From assembly GCA_035577985.1 (NCBI GenBank), contig DATJZY010000030.1:1-49624 (forward strand): a stretch of DNA of 49,624 nucleotides, read 5' to 3'. A program made the translations under genes and the position numbers. Shown piece after piece: positions 42,769-49,624 of the stretch (the stretch's first letter is position 1; every line of letters begins with the position of its first letter). The stretch is from Candidatus Eisenbacteria bacterium. Lineage in GTDB: Bacteria > Desulfobacterota > Binatia > DP-6. Below the pieces are notes generated by a model. The model worked only from the letters and a program-made list of their open reading frames with translations, made no database searches and had not been told where the DNA came from.

Positions 42769-43706
42769 GGTGGAGCGCGCGGGCGGGCGCGGTCGCCGTC
42801 GCCGTCGTCGTCGCCTTCGTGCTGCTGGCGCCGTTCGGCATGCGCCCCAACGCCGCGCACCTGCCGCTGACCGAGACGCCGGCCGACTACGGCCTGCGCT
42901 ACGAAGCCGTGACGTTCGCGCCGCCCGACCGCCCGATCACGTTGCGCGGCTGGTGGATGCCGGTCGCGAACGCCCGCGCCGCCATGATCCTCGTACACGG
43001 CGGCGGCGACGACAACCGCACCCAGCCCTTCCAGAACGGGCTTGCGCTGGCGCGTGATCTCGCCGCCCACGGCTTCGGTGTGCTCGCCTTCGACCTGCGC
43101 AACTACGGCGAATCCGACACGACGCCCGAGGGCGTCACCTTCGGCGACCTCGAGGCGTACGACGTCGTCGGGGCGGTCGATCTGCTCGCCAGGATCGCAC
43201 CCGGCCTGCCGGTCGTGGGGCTCGGCTGCTCGATGGGCGGCGCGACGCTCGTGCAAGCGGCCGCGCGCGATTCGCGCCTGCGCGTGCTCGTGACCGACAG
43301 CGTGTTCGCCGACGCCTGGGACGTCGCGCCGAGCTTCGTGCGAGCGTCGAGCAACCTGCCGGAATTCCTCGTGGGGCCCGTCCTGTGGAGCGCCGCGCAC
43401 GTCCACGGCGTCGGGCTCGATCGCGGCAAGACGGTCGAAGCCGCCCGGCGCGTGACGCCGCGCCCGATCCTGCTGATCCACAACGAGGCCGATCCGATCG
43501 CCGCCCCGACCGAGAGCTGGGCGCTCGCCTCGGTGATGCCCCGCTCGGAGACGTGGATCACACCCGCCCCGCCCGCCGACCATCCCCTGCGGTGGCAGAA
43601 CGGCCGATGGGGAACGCACTGCCAGTCGTACAAGCTCGATCCCGACGGCTACGTCACCCAGGTGACGGCGTTCCTCAACCGGGGGCTGGGGCCACCCACA
43701 CGCTGA
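42762..43706 (+). CDS. Membrane-anchored alpha/beta hydrolase
   Basis: 314 residues from a GTG at 42762 that overlaps the previous stop. LRWSARAGAVAVAVVVAFVL is an N-terminal anchor. The hydrolase has AAMILVHGGGDDNRTQPF (oxyanion region), FGVLAFDLRNYGESDTTPEG, VGLGCSMGGATLVQAA (nucleophile elbow G-C-S-M-G, Ser), ILLIHNEADPIAAPTESW (acid Asp) and a late His in PADHPLRWQNGRW or TH. It resembles the BEM46-type peptidase S9-like hydrolases that sit in membranes. The substrate is unknown. It runs tail to tail over the cyclase gene end, with 32 bases of overlap. Confidence 0.85.
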   Translation: MLRWSARAGAVAVAVVVAFVLLAPFGMRPNAAHLPLTETPADYGLRYEAVTFAPPDRPITLRGWWMPVANARAAMILVHGGGDDNRTQPFQNGLALARDLAAHGFGVLAFDLRNYGESDTTPEGVTFGDLEAYDVVGAVDLLARIAPGLPVVGLGCSMGGATLVQAAARDSRLRVLVTDSVFADAWDVAPSFVRASSNLPEFLVGPVLWSAAHVHGVGLDRGKTVEAARRVTPRPILLIHNEADPIAAPTESWALASVMPRSETWITPAPPADHPLRWQNGRWGTHCQSYKLDPDGYVTQVTAFLNRGLGPPTR

Positions 43707-45000
43707 GCGATCCGGCGCGGCCGCGCACGTCGACGGTGCCGTGCGGGACGAGGCCCGTCGCCGCGTCGCCGGCGCGTCGCGCGCTCGCGACCAGCGCGTC
43801 GCTCGCCACCATCGCCACGCCGAGCGTGCGCGTGAGCTCCTGCAGCCGGCTCGCGACGTTCACCGTGTCGCCCACCACGGCGAACTCGAGGTGGCGCTCA
43901 TCGCCGATGTCGCCCAGCACGACGGGGCCGTAGTGCGCCCCGATGCCGACGCGGATCGGCGCTTCGCCGCGGGCGCTGCGCTCGTGGCTCCACGCGTGCA
44001 CGGCGTCGAGCATCGCCCGCGCGCACGCGAGCGCGCGCGCCGCGGCGTCGGCCGCGGGTCGCGGCGTCCCGAACGTCACCATGAGACCGTCGCCGAGATA
44101 CTTGTCCACCGTACCGCCGTGCGCGAACACGGCGGCCACCATGCGCCGGTGGAAGTCGCGCAGGAGGCCGATCACCGCGTCGGGCGCGGCGGCCGATGCC
44201 AGGCCCGTGAAGCCGACGATGTCGACGAACAGCACCGCCACGTCCTGCTGCCGCGTCGTCCGCAGCGGGTCGTCCGAGAGCGCGAGCTCGTCGACCAGGT
44301 TCGGCGAGAAGTAGCGCGCCAGGTTCGCGCGGGCCCGCTCGGTCTCGACCTGGCGGGCGACCAGGCGGCGCGATCGCCGAACCACGATCGCGAGGCCGCC
44401 CGCGAGCACGAGCAGCAGCACCACGAGACGCCCCCACAGGCCCACGTCCACCCGATGCGGATCCAGGACGAAGGCCAGGACCTCCTCGGAGGTCATCGCC
44501 CGCCGGCGCGCCGCCGGCAGGTAGCCGACCGAGCCCGGCAGGGCGAGCAGCCGCAGGACACCGATCGACCACACGAGGGCGGCGGCAATCCCGCACCACA
44601 GCACGGCGAGCGGGCGGTATGAGAAGACCGTCGCCATGATGAGCAGGAACAGATACAGCTCGTTGCCGAAGCGCAGGCGCACCTGCGGCGGCAGGTCGTT
44701 CGGCTCGAGCGGGTTCGGGAGCAGGACCGCCAGCGTGAACAGGCCGACGTCGAGCAGCGGGAAGACGTAGAGCGGCCAGCTCCCGGCGACGCCGGCCCGG
44801 CGGAGCCAGAGCGGCACGAGCCCCAGGAGCGCGAAGGCGACCGCGATGCCGAAGTAGTAGAAGGCGCCCGGGTAGCGGTTTTCGATCAGCGTCCACGCCG
44901 CGATGACGGCGCAGCCGACGAGCCGGACGCGCACGGCCAGGCGCAGGCCGTCGAGCTCCTCCTCGGCGAAGGCGGCGGCGAGCCGTGCGTCCGGGGGCAC
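43675..45000 (-). CDS. Membrane adenylate/guanylate cyclase (class III)
   Basis: 441 residues from a GTG at 45000. Five or six membrane segments come first (LVGCAVIAAWTLIENR; YYFGIAVAFALLGLVPLWL; WPLYVFPLLDVGLFTLAVLL; LYLFLLIMATVFSY; LVVLLLVLAGGLAIVV). The C-terminal catalytic domain has VAVLFVDIVGFTGLASAAAP (metal-binding Asp), GTVDKYLGDGLMVTFGTPRP (second Asp), RVGIGAHYGPVVLGDIGDER and AVVGDTVNVASRLQELTR. All class III hallmarks look intact. It should produce cAMP or cGMP in response to a membrane signal. The response-regulator gene begins 51 bp away on the other strand. Confidence 0.92.
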   Translation of the reverse strand: MPPDARLAAAFAEEELDGLRLAVRVRLVGCAVIAAWTLIENRYPGAFYYFGIAVAFALLGLVPLWLRRAGVAGSWPLYVFPLLDVGLFTLAVLLPNPLEPNDLPPQVRLRFGNELYLFLLIMATVFSYRPLAVLWCGIAAALVWSIGVLRLLALPGSVGYLPAARRRAMTSEEVLAFVLDPHRVDVGLWGRLVVLLLVLAGGLAIVVRRSRRLVARQVETERARANLARYFSPNLVDELALSDDPLRTTRQQDVAVLFVDIVGFTGLASAAAPDAVIGLLRDFHRRMVAAVFAHGGTVDKYLGDGLMVTFGTPRPAADAAARALACARAMLDAVHAWSHERSARGEAPIRVGIGAHYGPVVLGDIGDERHLEFAVVGDTVNVASRLQELTRTLGVAMVASDALVASARRAGDAATGLVPHGTVDVRGRAGSLSVWVAPAPG

Positions 45001-45051
45001 CCGGCTCCGATACGCCCCTCGCTTTCGGTGGACAACCTTTGGAGATATTCT

Positions 45052-45471
45052 ATGGGCACCCGGACGATGGATCAGGCCCCCCCAGCCCGCCGCACCCCAC
45101 CGAGCAAGCGGCCGCTCATCATGGTCGTCGACGACGACGCCGACGTCCTCAAGATGTGCGACGCCGTACTCGAGCAGGCGGGCTTCGATCGCGCGCTCGC
45201 GAACTCGGGCGAGGAAGCGATCTCGCTCCTCGAGAAGGTCCGACCCGCGGTCATCGTCCTCGACCTCCGCATGCCCGGCATGGACGGCTGGTCGGTCGCG
45301 GCGCTGATCCGCAAGCACGAACGAACGGCACGCATCCCCATCCTGGCGCTCACGGGCATCATGGAGAACGTCGAGGACGCGGCGCGGCGCGCCGGCGCGA
45401 CGGCGTTCATCCTGAAGCCGCTCGACGCGCGCCGCTTCGTCGCGGCCGTGAAGCGTCTCTGCCCCGCCTGA
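45052..45471 (+). CDS. Stand-alone response regulator receiver protein
   Basis: 139 residues, a receiver domain only: PLIMVVDDDADVLKMCDAVL (acidic pair), AVIVLDLRMPGMDGWSV (phosphoacceptor Asp in VLDLRMP), ILALTGIMENVEDAARRAGA (switch Thr) and FILKPLDARRFVAAV (Lys of KP). No output domain follows. GGAG lies seven bases before the ATG at 45052. It converges on the ATPase-receiver fusion and stands divergent to the cyclase, so it may belong to the same signalling set. No histidine kinase is in the window. Confidence 0.93.
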   Translation: MGTRTMDQAPPARRTPPSKRPLIMVVDDDADVLKMCDAVLEQAGFDRALANSGEEAISLLEKVRPAVIVLDLRMPGMDGWSVAALIRKHERTARIPILALTGIMENVEDAARRAGATAFILKPLDARRFVAAVKRLCPA

Positions 45472-45486
45472 CGGCGCAGGGCTCTA

Positions 45487-47805
45487 CTAGGCCGAGGGCG
45501 TCGCGACGTCGACGGACGCGGCCGCCGGTGCGGCCGGAACGGAGTCCTTGCCGAAGGTGCGCTCCAGCATGCGGCGGACGCGCGCGACGAGCTCCTCGCG
45601 CTTGAAGGGCTTCACGACGTAGTCATCGGCGCCGGCGCCGAAGCCGGCGGTCACGTGCATCTCGTCGCCGTTGGCCGTCAGCATGAGGATCGGCACGAAT
45701 GCCGTGCGCGCATCCGAGCGCAGCCGCCGGCAGACTTCGAAGCCGTCCATCACCGGCATCGAGACGTCGAGGACCACGACGTCGGGCCGGTGCTGCTCCG
45801 CCAGCTCGATGGCCTCGATGCCGTCCTGTGCCGTGACCACCTGCAGTCCGAGGTTCGCCGACTGCAGCACGATACGGACGATGTTGCGGATGTCGGCGTT
45901 GTCGTCGACGACGAGCGCCTTGAATGTCCGCATCGGGCTCGTCGCCAGGGGCACCGGGACGGCCTCCACGACGACGGACGCGGCCGTCGGCGCGGGCGGG
46001 CTCGTGGTGGTCTCGGGCGCGCCGGCCGCGGCGCCGCAGTGGGGACACTTCGACTGCCCTTCGGGGAACGTCTTCTGGCAGGCGCGGCACACCGACTCGC
46101 TGGCGGCGATCTGCACGACGCGGAGGATCTCTTCGCTGGTGGTGACGCCGCTCGTCAGCTTCTGGATCGCGTCGTCCGTGAGGGTGCTGTACCCCTCGAC
46201 GCGCGCCTGCTGGCGCACCTGGCTCTCGAGCGCGCCGGCCTCGATCATCCGCGCGATCGTCCCGCCGATCGGCACGACCTCGTAGATGCCGACCCGGCTC
46301 GCGTAGCCGCTGTGCCGGCAGGCCCCGCAGCCCTCACCGCGCCGGTAGCCCGGGTGCTGCTTCGGCACGCGCAGCATCGCCGCCAGCTCGTCCGAGGCGT
46401 CGCAGCCGAGCGCACAGCTCTGGCAGACGCGGCGGGCGAGCCGCTGGGCCATGATCAGGTTGACCGACGACGCGATGACGTACGGCTCGATGCCGAGGTC
46501 GAGCAGCCGCGTGATGGTCGCCGCCGCGTCGTTCGTGTGCAGCGTCGAGAGCACGAGATGGCCCGTCTGCGCGGCCTGGAAGGCGACTCGGGCCGTCTCC
46601 TGGTCGCGGATCTCGCCGACCAGGATGACGTCCGGATCCTGGCGCAGCACCGAGCGGATGACGCTCGCGAACGTCAGGCCCTGCTTCTCGTTGATGTCGA
46701 CCTGGTTGATGCCCTTCAGCTGGTACTCGACCGGGTTCTCGATCGTGATGATGTTCGTCGTCGTGGAGCGGATGGCGCGGATCAGCGCGTAGAGGGTCGT
46801 CGTCTTGCCGCTGCCCGTCGGCCCCGTGACCAGGATCATGCCCTGCGGCTTCGAGGACGCCTCGCGCAGGCGCTGCTGGTCCTGCGGCGCGAAGCCGAGC
46901 CGATCGAGGCTGATGAGCGCGCGCGCGGCATCGAGGATGCGCAGCGTGACCTTCTCGCCGTGCTGCATGGGCAGCGTCGAGACGCGGAAGTCGACCGTCC
47001 GATTCTGGTAGAGCACCTGGATGCGGCCGTCCTGGGGCACGCGCCGCTCCGTGATGTCCATCCGCGCGAGCACCTTCAGGCGCGCGACGAGCGGGTTCTG
47101 TACCCACTTCGGGAAGTGGAACCCCTCCTCGAGGATGCCGTCGATGCGGTAGCGGACCACGACGCCGTCGGCCATGGGCTCGACGTGCACGTCGCTGGCG
47201 CCGGCCTTCACGCCCTCGACGAATAGGAGGTCGGTCAACTTCACGACCGGTGGCAGCTCGGCGTCGGCGGCGAGCATGCGCATGTCCTTCCCGTCGTCCT
47301 GCAGCTCCGAGACGGCGATCTCGGGATCGGGAACGTTCTGGAGGAACTGCTCGAGCGACTCCTCCAGGCGGTAGGTGTGCGCGATCGCGTCGCGGACCTC
47401 GGTGCGACTCGCGAGCACGAACTGGACGCGCTTGCCGGTCGCGAACTCGACGGCCTTGATGGCCTCGAGATCGAGCGGATTCGCCGTCGCGACGTCGAGC
47501 CGGTTGCCGTCGACGCGCACCGGAACGATCTCGTAGCGCGTCGCGAGGCTCTCCTTCACGAGCCGGGTGACGGTCGGATCGAGCGTGCTGGCGACGAGGT
47601 CCACCAGGCGCAGTCGCAGGGCGGGGGCGAGCCGCTCGGCCAGCTCGCGGTCGTTCATGACGCCCTGGCGCTCGAGGGCCTCCGGCACCGCGAGTCCCTC
47701 GTTGCGGCAGAGCTCTTCGGCCTTGGCGGCGTGCTCGGCGGTCACCACGCTCTGGCGCACGAGAAAGCGCAGAAGCGCCTGCTGCCCGCTCGTCAACTCC
47801 GCCAT
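45487..47805 (-). CDS. GspE/PilB-type secretion ATPase fused to zinc ribbon and C-terminal receiver domain
   Basis: 772 residues. An MshEN-like N-terminal domain (residues 1-150; LLRFLVRQSVVTAEHAAKAE, YEIVPVRVDGNRLDVATANP) leads to the ATPase: ASDVHVEPMADGVVVRYRID, GMILVTGPTGSGKTTTLYAL (Walker A about 323), DPDVILVGEIRDQETARVAF (Walker B), LSTLHTNDAAATITRLLDLG (His box), and a zinc site CQSC ... CGAC. A second zinc ribbon (CRACQKTFPEGQSKCPHC, about 575) is followed by a Pro/Ala linker and a receiver domain from residue 624 with phosphoacceptor Asp679 (VVVLDVSMPVMDGFE). The fusion implies phosphorylation-controlled pilus or type II secretion assembly. No other pilus gene is adjacent. Confidence 0.93.
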   Translation of the reverse strand: MAELTSGQQALLRFLVRQSVVTAEHAAKAEELCRNEGLAVPEALERQGVMNDRELAERLAPALRLRLVDLVASTLDPTVTRLVKESLATRYEIVPVRVDGNRLDVATANPLDLEAIKAVEFATGKRVQFVLASRTEVRDAIAHTYRLEESLEQFLQNVPDPEIAVSELQDDGKDMRMLAADAELPPVVKLTDLLFVEGVKAGASDVHVEPMADGVVVRYRIDGILEEGFHFPKWVQNPLVARLKVLARMDITERRVPQDGRIQVLYQNRTVDFRVSTLPMQHGEKVTLRILDAARALISLDRLGFAPQDQQRLREASSKPQGMILVTGPTGSGKTTTLYALIRAIRSTTTNIITIENPVEYQLKGINQVDINEKQGLTFASVIRSVLRQDPDVILVGEIRDQETARVAFQAAQTGHLVLSTLHTNDAAATITRLLDLGIEPYVIASSVNLIMAQRLARRVCQSCALGCDASDELAAMLRVPKQHPGYRRGEGCGACRHSGYASRVGIYEVVPIGGTIARMIEAGALESQVRQQARVEGYSTLTDDAIQKLTSGVTTSEEILRVVQIAASESVCRACQKTFPEGQSKCPHCGAAAGAPETTTSPPAPTAASVVVEAVPVPLATSPMRTFKALVVDDNADIRNIVRIVLQSANLGLQVVTAQDGIEAIELAEQHRPDVVVLDVSMPVMDGFEVCRRLRSDARTAFVPILMLTANGDEMHVTAGFGAGADDYVVKPFKREELVARVRRMLERTFGKDSVPAAPAAASVDVATPSA

Positions 47806-47930
47806 GCGATATGCTCCATCCCCAATCTCGGCCGACTCGGGCCGGACCTTTAGCGCCCAGCGGGGGGGCGCAAAGCCACGTCCAGCACGAGCTTGACGGG
47901 TCCGGGGCCGAGTCGCTAGCAGCGCAACCG

Positions 47931-48800
47931 GTGGGCTACGAAGTCACTTTCCAGGACCTCGCCTACGCCCGCGTCGGCGACGTCTCGCTGCTGGCGCGCA
48001 TCTACCGGCCGGCCAGGGCGGAGCCCTCGTTCGCGCTGGTCGACGTCCACGGCGGCGCCTGGTCGTACTTCGACCGCACCGTCGACGCCTACTTAGACCA
48101 CGCGCTCGCGGCGTCGGGGCTGGTCGTGGTCGCGCTCGACTTCCGCATGGGTCCCGCCCACCCCTTCCCGGCCGCCGTGGCGGACGTCGTGGCGGGGATC
48201 CGGTGGACGAAGGCGCACGCCGCCGAGCTCGGGGCGCGACCGGATCGGGTCGGCGTCATCGGCGGCTCGAGCGGAGGCCACCTTGCGATGCTGGCGGCGC
48301 TCCGGCCCCGGGCGGCGGACTTCGGCGCGACACCGGTCGACGCGCCCGCCGGCGTCGATGCGCACGTGGCGTACGCCCTGCCCCTGTGGCCGATCCTCGA
48401 TCCCCTGGCGCGCTACCGATACCTGCTCGGGCGGCGCGACGAGTCGCCGGAGTCGCGTCGCGAGCCGTTCTTCCAACCCGACCGGCTGATCGAGGCGCAT
48501 GACGGGTTCTTCGGCGACGAGGCGACGATGCACCGCGCGAGCGCGCTCCGCGTGGTCGAGGACGGCGAGGCCGAGACGCTGCCGCCGATCTGGCTCGCGC
48601 ACCCCGAGCTCGACGAGAACGTCACACTCGACATGAGCCGGCGGTTCGTCGACGCGTACCGTCGCGCCGGCGGTGCGGCGGAGCTGGAGGTGTTCCCCGG
48701 CCTCGGTCACAGCTTCGCGAATTTTCCGGGCGATCCGGCCGACCGTTGCATCGACCGGATGCGCGCGTTCATATCGAAGCAGCTCGCGACGGCGGGCTGA
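47931..48800 (+). CDS. Alpha/beta hydrolase of the hormone-sensitive-lipase type
   Basis: 289 residues from a GTG at 47931 (VGYEVTFQDLAYARVGDVSL). FALVDVHGGAWSYFDR supplies the HGG oxyanion motif; VGVIGGSSGGHLAMLAALRP the nucleophile elbow with Ser in G-S-S-G-G; WLAHPELDENVTLDMSRRFV holds the acid; FPGLGHSFANFPGD the catalytic His. It should cleave short acyl esters or a related substrate. Upstream in-frame sequence is low-quality and overlaps the region divergent to the ATPase gene. It is followed seven bases later by the PPOX-type gene. Confidence 0.88.
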   Translation: MGYEVTFQDLAYARVGDVSLLARIYRPARAEPSFALVDVHGGAWSYFDRTVDAYLDHALAASGLVVVALDFRMGPAHPFPAAVADVVAGIRWTKAHAAELGARPDRVGVIGGSSGGHLAMLAALRPRAADFGATPVDAPAGVDAHVAYALPLWPILDPLARYRYLLGRRDESPESRREPFFQPDRLIEAHDGFFGDEATMHRASALRVVEDGEAETLPPIWLAHPELDENVTLDMSRRFVDAYRRAGGAAELEVFPGLGHSFANFPGDPADRCIDRMRAFISKQLATAG

Positions 48801-48807
48801 GCGATCC

Positions 48808-49350
48808 ATGGCCACCTTCTTCGACCGCCTCGAACCGGAGCACGTCGCGTTCATCGAGCGACAGCTCCTCTTCTTCGTCTCGACCGCGACCGACGGCGCA
48901 CACCCGAACGTGTCGCCCAAGGGCTACGATTCGATCGCGGTGCTCGCTCCCGACCGCCTGGCGTACGTCGACCTTCCTGGCAGCGGCAACCAGACGGCGA
49001 CCCACGTCGCCGAGCACGGGCGCATCACCGTCATGTTCTGCAGCTTCGACTCGAAGCCCCTGATCCTGCGCATCTACGGCCGCGGCCGCGTGGTTGCGCG
49101 CCACACGCCCGAGTTCACGGCGCTCGCCGCCCGGCTCGGCGAACGGGTCGGACCGCACACGCGACAGCTGATCGACATCGCCATCGAGCGCGTGCAGTCC
49201 TCGTGCGGCTACGGCGTGCCGCTGCTCGAGCCCGTCGGCGAGCGCGACACGCTCCGCCGGTACTTCGACAAGCGGCACGCCGAGGTCGACTGGGAAGATT
49301 ACCTCTCCGAGCGATCGAAGCCCCAGCCGCCCGTCGTCCGCCGGCGCTAG
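48808..49350 (+). CDS. Pyridoxamine 5'-phosphate oxidase family flavoprotein, single domain
   Basis: 180 residues: MATFFDRLEPEHVAFIERQL, LFFVSTATDGAHPNVSPKGY, DRLAYVDLPGSGNQTATHVA, MFCSFDSKPLILRIYGRGRV. The N-[VI]-S-P-K-G, Y-x-D-x-x-G-S-G-N and G-R-[GA] blocks are those of the small PPOX-type split-barrel family that binds FMN or F420. The role is likely redox handling of a small molecule; the substrate is unknown. It is the second gene of a two-gene unit with the hydrolase before it, and ends before two strong hairpins. Confidence 0.88.
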   Translation: MATFFDRLEPEHVAFIERQLLFFVSTATDGAHPNVSPKGYDSIAVLAPDRLAYVDLPGSGNQTATHVAEHGRITVMFCSFDSKPLILRIYGRGRVVARHTPEFTALAARLGERVGPHTRQLIDIAIERVQSSCGYGVPLLEPVGERDTLRRYFDKRHAEVDWEDYLSERSKPQPPVVRRR

Positions 49351-49395
49351 GAAGCCGAGGCCGTCATCGCGTCGCAACCCATCGCGCGCATTTCG

Positions 49396-49427
49396 TCTGC
49401 CGCGCCGGCTTCGCCGGCCGCGGCAGA
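49396..49427. terminator. Hairpin 1 between convergent genes
   Basis: TCTGCCGCGCCGGC pairs with the complementary GCCGGCCGCGGCAGA over 14 base pairs with one bulged base and a three-base loop. It lies 45 bases beyond the PPOX gene stop, suits transcription arrest on the plus strand, and is preceded by a short T-run. No U-tract follows it. Confidence 0.5.
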
Positions 49428-49469
49428 CCGGTCGCGCGTAGCACACACGCTGCACTCTCGCGTCCTCAC

Positions 49470-49496
49470 CCGAGCCAAGACGTAGTCTTGGCTCGG
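49470..49496. terminator. Hairpin 2 between convergent genes (12-bp perfect stem)
   Basis: CCGAGCCAAGAC, loop GTA, then GTCTTGGCTCGG: a perfect twelve-base-pair inverted repeat two bases from the stop codon of the minus-strand partial gene at 49499. Its symmetry and place mark it as a bidirectional terminator candidate for the two convergent units. Confidence 0.7.
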
Positions 49497-49498
49497 AC

Positions 49499-49624
49499 TC
49501 AAGCCTTCTGGACGTACTCCGCGACGTCGTAGCCCCAGGTGAGGCCGATGAAGCGGGGCATGTCCTCGCGGATGATGCGCTCGCCCTCGGGCGAGTCGAA
49601 GAAGCCGGTCCGCATCGCCTCCAC
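49499..49624 (-). CDS. C-terminal end of an unrecognised protein, partial
   Basis: The minus strand is open for 41 codons from the window edge to a TGA at 49501-49499. The text reads AMRTGFFDSPEGERIIREDM, PRFIGLTWGYDVAEYVQKA. It is compatible with a real coding end (good codon third-position GC, stop followed directly by the terminator hairpin), but the fragment is too short to name a family. Confidence 0.55.
   Translation of the reverse strand: MEAMRTGFFDSPEGERIIREDMPRFIGLTWGYDVAEYVQKA

Overview
The window is about 49.6 kb of uniformly GC-rich DNA with dense genes on both strands. I see no rRNA, tRNA, insertion sequence, prophage or CRISPR array. Several secreted proteins carry C-terminal or N-terminal domains that I associate with uncultured soil and sediment lineages near Binatota/Desulfobacterota. 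Examples are the Lys/Trp-rich domain at 1526-2929, the Thr-rich linker plus helical domain at 20181-21152 and 23155-25554, and the Cys-containing N-terminal domain at 37267-39072. The placement is an inference from protein style only; no phylogenetic marker is present.

Layout. 1-2929: end of a DUF1566-type gene, two paralogous minus-strand ORFs of a DWFAQDxDGxVWYFGE family (one with a damaged 5' part), and a secreted protein. 2939-4381: UDP-glucose pyrophosphorylase. 4485-7133: tandem YCII/DGPF genes, one reduced to a 32-codon remnant, leading into an ECF sigma factor of the YCII-associated type. 7175-9707: an NTF2-like protein, an AhpD-like gene interrupted by one in-frame UGA exactly at the second Cys of its CxxC motif and followed by a bSECIS-like hairpin (candidate selenoprotein), a small membrane protein, an amidohydrolase remnant and a metallophosphoesterase. 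9795-15651: mutagenesis cassette imuA-imuB-dnaE2 with a ParE-like toxin-antitoxin pair between imuB and dnaE2.

15694-18493: a DUF2889 protein, a secreted propeller-like protein and a CsgG-like lipoprotein. 18937-25554: three secreted proteins that share a C-terminal helical domain, two of them with Thr/Ser-rich linkers, plus a heme-oxygenase-like diiron protein and a quinone oxidoreductase. 25579-34288: DNA polymerase II, an amidase, a large cyclase/ATPase/TPR regulator, a small secreted protein and an HDOD protein. 34294-37262: a GAF/sigma-54 activator, a fragment of a carboxymuconolactone-decarboxylase-like gene and a flavin-nucleotide-binding protein.

37267-49624: a secreted Cys-rich metalloprotease-like protein, a hotdog-type protein, an acyl-CoA synthetase, another quinone oxidoreductase, two alpha/beta hydrolases, a membrane adenylate cyclase, a response regulator, a GspE/PilB ATPase fused to a receiver domain, and a PPOX-type flavoprotein. 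The window ends in a partial gene behind two terminator-like hairpins.

Themes: translesion DNA repair (imu cassette plus Pol II), redox and small-molecule detoxification (YCII, AhpD-like, NTF2-like, PPOX and MDR proteins), cyclic-nucleotide and two-component signalling, and a large investment in lineage-specific exported proteins. At least four genes survive only as end-fragments, which suggests frequent small deletions. The best candidate for something new is the AhpD-like UGA/hairpin gene; next are the shared C-terminal domain family and the TA pair with a CTG-type toxin start inside the mutagenesis cassette.
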